From the NCBI GenBank assembly GCA_964247055.1, contig OZ176053.1, positions 7,440,001 through 7,504,000 of the forward strand: a DNA stretch of 64,000 nucleotides. The letters run 5' to 3'. Shown here piece after piece: positions 58,957-64,000 of this stretch. Numbering within the stretch: position 1 is the stretch's first letter; every line of letters begins with the position of its first letter. The translations under genes were made by a program, and so were the position numbers. Below the pieces are notes generated by a model. It was not told where the DNA came from and made no database searches. It saw only the letters and a list, made by a program, of their open reading frames with translations. Origin of the DNA: Paragordius varius (taxonomy: Eukaryota > Nematomorpha).

Positions 58957-60250
58957 GTAGGTAGGTAGGTAGGTAACTAGTTAGGTAATTCCTTAGGTCA
59001 AGTTCGACCCCTTGGAAATTAAAATGACCAGTTTTCTCCACTTGTCTCTTTCCCATGCTTCTTCCTTCAATTCACTTATCCATCTACCAAATTCCTTTTT
59101 TACAGTGCCTAGCCATTTTAACATGCGTCTTTCTTTTTTCTTTTCACTTCAACTTTCAAAATCATATCCTTTTCAAGTGATTTACTCCTCAATATGTGCC
59201 CTGTATGGAAACTTCCTTTTATTATAGCTTCCATTGTGACTCTCAATATTTAATTTTCCTCTTTTTGTTTTATTTTTAACCTTGTCACATTTCAACATTC
59301 TCCTCCAACACCACATTTTAAATACTGCAATCTTTTTTTATCATTCAGTTGTCCAACTTTCAACAGAATAAGTCGCTACCGAAAAAACATGCATTTGTTA
59401 CTTTCAATTTAGTTTTCATATTGGTATCTATACTTTTCCATAATTAAGTCAACTTGTTCGAGGCTGACTTCCCTAAAGCTATGCGGCGTCTAATATCGGG
59501 CGTGGAGGAGCCGTTGATAATTAGTGAACCTAAAAATAGGATTTCATTTACTACTTCTAATGGGGTGTTGTCTATGGTTATAATAGGTTAGTTTTTTGAT
59601 AAAATCATAACTTTGGTTATCTTTGGATTGAAGTTCAATCTATATGTTTTCTTCTCTTACTAACCTTATCATATTATTTAAACTTTCTACAGTATCTGCG
59701 ATCAGCGTCGTGTTATCAGCGAATCTTATTATAATCTTTCTCCCCCTATCCTTAGGCTTTCAATAACTTCATCTACTTTTCTCATGATCATTTCTGTAGA
59801 AATATTAAACAAGGTGGTGAGACGCAACATCTTTGTCTAAGACCTTTCTGGATTGAAATTTCGTTGGTTCTGCCCACTGGGGTTCGTATTATGGCTTTTT
59901 GGTACTCATAAAAATTAATGAGCAAGGTTATGAGCTTTGCTGCAACTCCCTTTGCTTCCAAACTTTGCCATAAATATACTATATTCAACTAACTCCACTT
60001 GGTTTCAATTATGCGTCTCACGTTAGAGTTGTGATTTATTGTGCTTCATAAATCCGGATTGAACATCTGGAATCTCTCTGGCTTTCACTTGATGTAATCT
60101 GTTCTAGATAATTTTCAAAAAATTTGCTTGCATGACTAATGAGAGTCATGCTTTAAGTTCTCGCAATTTGAGACTGGGATAAACAAAATTTGCCAGTTTT
60201 CCAAATACCTGACTCTCATACTTTCTGACAGAATCTATGCATGACTGTTA
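58957..60250 (-). mobile_element. LINE (RTE-like) 3' part with (TACC)n tail
   Basis: On the minus strand a reverse transcriptase is readable: AKLITLLINFYEYQKAIIRTPVGRTNEISIQKGLRQRC..SPP near 59800-59950, then IIIRFADNTTLIADTVES near 59690-59735 (YADD-box position, degenerate). Downstream comes KKEFGRWISELKEEAWERDKW near 59040-59110. The element ends in a TACC-type microsatellite (TAGG on the plus strand, 58957-58975), the sort of short-repeat tail that RTE/CR1-like LINEs carry. It is 5'-truncated with several frame changes and stops. Confidence 0.7.
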
Positions 60251-60429
60251 TCGGTATATTTATTATTAATTCAAGGGAATATTTATTCCAGAGAAAGCTT
60301 TTACCACCTCTTCTAATATACATATCTCATCATCTCCATGCCCATATATTTGTCTATCATTTGCACCTGAATGTGCATTGTTGAAAAATCAATTGAAAAT
60401 CATATGTAATGTATACAGAAATTTATTCT

Positions 60430-60668
60430 TATTTAATATTTAGCTAATGCACACATGTCGTGTTGACTAAGTTTTTACTAGGGTTCCAAAAAATACGTAT
60501 TATCCAGTTTTTCTGCTTTTTTACATTTTGCATCAGTATTATACAGGTGTGCAAACTTTTGTAATGGCTTCAATTTCTTCCATATTTTTTAAAATATTTG
60601 AGTTTCCAGGCCTGACCCACGACCCTAATTTGAATCGGAACATCAAATTAATGTGTTTTATCCATGTG
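60430..60668. repeat. Family E fragment, inverted, upstream of eIF6
   Basis: It contains GTGCAAACTTTTGTAATGGC, CCAGGCCTGACCC and the end TTTATCCATGTG + TTAA (60669-60672), matching the left end of family E in reverse. It lies 225 bp upstream of the eIF6 start codon. Confidence 0.55.
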
Positions 60669-60896
60669 TTAAACAAAAATTTTTTAGCAAAACGTAAGGT
60701 AAGATTTGATTATGTGGGGAACATTTAGCATATAAATGGAGATATTTTTCTTTGGTTGGTAAGCCTTGAAATTAAATGCACCACAATACATTTATCAAGA
60801 TATAAATTTTATTAAAATATTTTTTATACCCCCAAACATGCACTCTATAAAAAATATTTAAAACGCTTCAATTATTTTTTGCTGTTAGGATACAAC

Positions 60897-62556
60897 ATGG
60901 CTTTGCGAGTGCAATTTGAAGGTAATAATGAAATTGGTGTGTTTTCTAAATTGACAAACACATACTGTCTAACAGCGATTGGCGGCTGCCAAAACTTTTA
61001 TAGGTATTGTTTATTTTTTATTTAGTGTTTTCGAATCTGAGCTTTCAGATATTATACCAGTTGTTCATGCTTCTATTGCTGGTTGCCGTATAATAGGTCG
61101 CCTCACAGTTGGTAATTATTATGATTTATTTCAGGTAACAGATTTGGTCTACTTGTACCAAGTTCGACTACTGATCAGGAATTACAGCATTTACGAAATT
61201 GTTTACCAGAAGGTATTAAAATTAGAAGAGTCGAAGAAAGGTTATCAGCTTTAGGGAACGTTATTGCAACCAATGATTACGTCGCCTTAACTCATCCTGA
61301 TTTAGACAAAGTACTTGATATTTCTGTTAGTTTATTGTTTTGTATTTTTTGTTTTTTCCTAATTAAAAGTAAGTCTGCTTTGGTTTTGCCTACATGTAGT
61401 TACCAAAAACTTTAATTATCTACACTATCATGTGATATTTTTTGCTTTTAGGAAACTGAGGAAATTCTTGAAGATACTTTGCAAGTTGAAGTTTTCCGAC
61501 AATCGATTGGCGACCAAGTTTTGGTAGGAAGTTATTGTGCCATTACTAATCAAGGTGGATTGGTAATCAAAAAAATTAATTTATTAAGGTTCACCCAAAA
61601 GTTGGATCTGAAGAACAAGATGAATTGGCTTCTTTATTACAAATTCCCATAGTTGTAAGTTTATAAAAATAAATTTTGCGTATATAACGCCTAAGTTTAC
61701 ATAATTGGCTCAACAAATATGTTTTAGCTCGTTTTTATTTTATATATTTACTTATAACTAGTAAATTTTTATGCTGCCAAATAAGTCTGCTATTTTTTGG
61801 TTTGAAATGATTTGGCTTTATGTTTCTAATTGAGCGTTTTTGCTTTTTATTTTTAAATAACTCAAGCGCTATTTTTTGCTATTGTACCAGGGCGTCAAAA
61901 ATTTATTTAACACTATGTAGATATTATTAAGGCTTAGCTTGGACATTTCTGTTTTTTGTATAATTTTTTGAAATGTTTTAGAGATTAAATTAAGATTGCT
62001 ATAACTCTTTTAAAGTTTTATCGCCTCACCTATAAGAGCATTCGCAACAACAATAATTATATTTAACAATCATGTTAGGAGAATGTTCTTTAGATATTAT
62101 ACAATTTTATAGGCTGGTACAGTAAATCGTGGTTCCAACATTATATCTGGTGGTTTAGTTGTCAATGATTGGGCAGCATTTTGTGGTAATACGATGACCA
62201 GTACAGAAATTTCAGTCATAGAAAGCATTTTTAAACTCAATTCTAATTTACATCGACACCACAATAATAATAGTAATGCAGATTCTAAAATGGATGCTCA
62301 AGCTGATCGCATTAACCCTGCTAACCCTTTACAACAATCGAATAACAGTAAGATTTTCTGAAAATTATACTATTTTTAAGATTTAAAAATAAAATATGCA
62401 ATATTTTTATTTATATAGAAGACCAGCATAAACCAATAAATATTATATATATTAAGGATGATGATAAACATACATAATAATTATTTTTTATTAGCTTTAA
62501 GCCAAGAAAATTTGGATCCAAAGTTAAGAGATGCCTTGATTGAGAGGTATTACTGA
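60897..62556 (+). CDS. eIF6: Eukaryotic translation initiation factor 6
   Basis: Exons 60897-61003, 61026-61111, 61135-61310, 61452-61562, 61589-61654, 62113-62347 and 62495-62556 give 280 residues. The first 220 residues follow human eIF6 almost segment by segment: [110 protein letters not shown] and [14 protein letters not shown]. eIF6 is the anti-association factor that binds the 60S subunit in the nucleolus and cytoplasm and must be released before 80S formation. The C-terminus is about 35 residues longer than human (245) and contains an His/Asn-rich insert ([13 protein letters not shown]). Three of six introns are 22, 23 and 26 nt. AATAAA lies at 62688-62693. Confidence 0.97.
61004..61025 (+). 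other. 22-nt intron in eIF6
   Basis: It starts GTATTG and ends ATTTAG. Removal joins GGCQNFY to SVFESELSD with the split Ser codon AG|T, exactly as in eIF6 of other species. Retention would change the frame in an invariant region. Confidence 0.93.
61112..61134 (+). other. 23-nt intron in eIF6
   Basis: It starts GTAATT and ends TTTCAG. Removal gives [20 protein letters not shown], the conserved eIF6 sequence. Retention shifts the frame. Confidence 0.94.
61563..61588 (+). other. 26-nt intron in eIF6
   Basis: It starts GTAATC and ends TATTAAG. Removal joins ITNQGGL to [13 protein letters not shown] as in eIF6 homologues. An adjacent GT-AG pair and the frame shift on retention support it. Confidence 0.94.
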
Positions 62557-62687
62557 TATATTTATTGTAAACATTTATATTTTTGCATTATGCTAAATAT
62601 ATAGTAATTATTTTATGCGCTTTGTTATACTTTTCATATTTAGCTTGACATAATCTGAAACCATGCAATATTGGAAGATCTTGATTG

Positions 62688-62693
62688 AATAAA
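62688..62693 (+). terminator. Putative poly(A) signal of eIF6
   Basis: AATAAA lies about 130 nt after the stop codon, the first one downstream. Confidence 0.35.
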
Positions 62694-63234
62694 TTATGAT
62701 ATTTTAAATATTTTATCCTCATAATTTTAAATTTTACATAATTAATTACTTTAAAATTATTTTTGATATAATGTCATAATTTTCTTTTCAGTTTTTATTA
62801 AATGTCGCATTAAAACATTTATAAATATTACAAAAATGTATTGAATATACCCTTAGTAATGTTATTTAAGTTAAGATTTGTATATGTTATTTTTGAATCG
62901 ACATTCGCTTTAACACCTGAAACCCACCACCTTTTTTTAAAACGTTTATTTGCTTTTTTCCAGATTTTCTGGTTGCTGGATAGTAATGGTATACACGGCT
63001 TAAATAACGTACTTTATAATTTATTTCAGTTTTTATCGCTAATTCTTTTCACGCTATTTGCTTGTTCTTTTTATTTCAATACATTCTTACAAAACATAAG
63101 GAGGCATTCAAATCCCACACACCATACTAATCATGTCATTCGTTTGGCCACTTAAAATATAACACCTTTAACCAGAAGGAGCCAGGAAATAGCAGCTTTG
63201 CTGTTCTCCAAGAACATCGAAATATGTTGCATCC

Positions 63235-63520
63235 AATAAACTTGCTGGAAGAACTCTGGTTTCAAAAGCATTCTGGATTATAAATTATTCTGGTTTGGAT
63301 CTAATGGCCCTTCATCAGGTGTTGCAATTCAAAAATTCCATCAATCTAAAAAAAGATTTTTTTGTGGCATAGGTATAGATCCACTAAAAACCGAAGTTTT
63401 GCGAGACACCCAACTTTTATTATAATAGGCATTTTCGAGTTACCGTTAAACTTCATTAGGGTAATAATCCTCTTTAGATTGCATTTAAATGGAAGTCATA
63501 TATATTCCTAAAATAGAAAT
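63235..63520 (+). repeat. Coding-like dispersed repeat (unidentified), 63 kb copy
   Basis: Across frames it reads FWFGSNGPSSGVAIQKFHQ, GIGIDPLKTEVLRDTQLLL and FRVTVKLH.GNN. The second and third parts match the reverse of 24329-24555. It looks like a decayed element gene, and I cannot assign a family. Confidence 0.4.
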
Positions 63521-64000
63521 TAAAAAATGTATTAGATGGCTTTGGTGTGTTCTTGTCGTGTTTAAAAGGCAGTCTATCTTGACCCCAAAATAAATATTTG
63601 AATAAGTTTGTTTAGACCTATATTATACATTTCACATCATCTGGAAAACAAACGCATATATTTATGGAAACAATTATAACTTTTCTCATTTGTCGAGTAT
63701 GAGATTGGAAAAATGTATATAAAAGGCCGCCTCATGTTACCCTAGTCATCTCATTAATAACTCTAATCAAACGCAAAATTTAATAATCAAGATTTGGAAA
63801 TTTATTGAGGTTCCAGCACCGATCTTCTCATTATCGTTTGCGCTATTGGTGCGATAAACAATACTACTTTAATATTTAAATTTTCTGCAATGAAATATTG
63901 AAAGAATTGGTACAAATAAAGATAATCCAATTTTTTAAACATAATACCAATAACTATTTTTTATGTGTTTTTCATTCATCTATATAAATTTTATATACCA
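63521..64000. other. Unassigned window end
   Basis: The sequence is AT-rich with no recognised gene, exon or repeat end. Confidence 0.5.

Noticed and set aside
61311-61330. Possible 20-nt intron at the start of eIF6 intron 3 (GTACTT..GTTAG)
   Set aside because: The sequence after it does not encode eIF6; the conserved ETEEIL follows only at 61452, so the 141-nt intron is right.
1-64000. tRNA, rRNA, snRNA or CRISPR-like arrays
   Set aside because: I looked for B-box-like GGTTCGANTCC, snRNA starts and regularly spaced repeats, and saw none that hold up. GGTTCGA-like text at about 4312 is in ZP coding sequence.

Overview
This is AT-rich eukaryotic, almost certainly animal, DNA. Spliced genes can be read for a WD40/SOCS-box protein of the WSB type, a zona pellucida (ZP) domain protein, a SOCS-family SH2 protein, mitochondrial proline dehydrogenase, the multi-KH protein vigilin and translation factor eIF6. 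ZP and SOCS proteins are animal markers. Introns are of two kinds: ordinary ones of about 75 to 1,900 nt, and at least five ultra-short ones of 22-26 nt (three in eIF6, one in SOCS, one in the ZP gene). Ultra-short introns together with very AT-rich DNA recall mesozoan-type parasites (orthonectids, dicyemids). That placement is an inference from memory and was not tested.

Layout. 1-3118 (+): 3' part of the WSB-like gene. 4100-7314 (-): ZP-domain gene. 8833-10366 (+) and 12562-13737 (+): two secreted proline-rich proteins. These three genes form a small neighbourhood of likely cuticle or extracellular-matrix proteins. 13738-17700: a Penelope-like fragment and a field of TTAA-flanked inverted-repeat elements. 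17705-18251 (+): a minimal SOCS protein, convergent with proline dehydrogenase at 18420-21268 (-). 21270-38200: mostly transposon-derived DNA, including long foldback elements, a small LTR element, hAT remnants, and a nearly intact hAT element at 33976-36425 with perfect 8-bp target duplications. 38214-50349 (+): vigilin in 21 exons. 50350-60890: Tc1-like element nested in a mariner fossil, a tail-to-tail double hAT element, and an RTE-like LINE end. 60897-62556 (+): eIF6.

The host genes do unrelated jobs (ubiquitin-ligase substrate adaptors, matrix, proline catabolism, mRNA binding, ribosome biogenesis), and I see no operon or single pathway. The most unusual features are the 22-26 nt introns, a 10-nt microexon in proline dehydrogenase, and the dense nested transposon layer, in which several insertions can be dated relative to each other by their target duplications. 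All gene models were assembled by hand from reading frame, GT-AG junctions, phase bookkeeping and remembered family sequences. No alignment or search was run.
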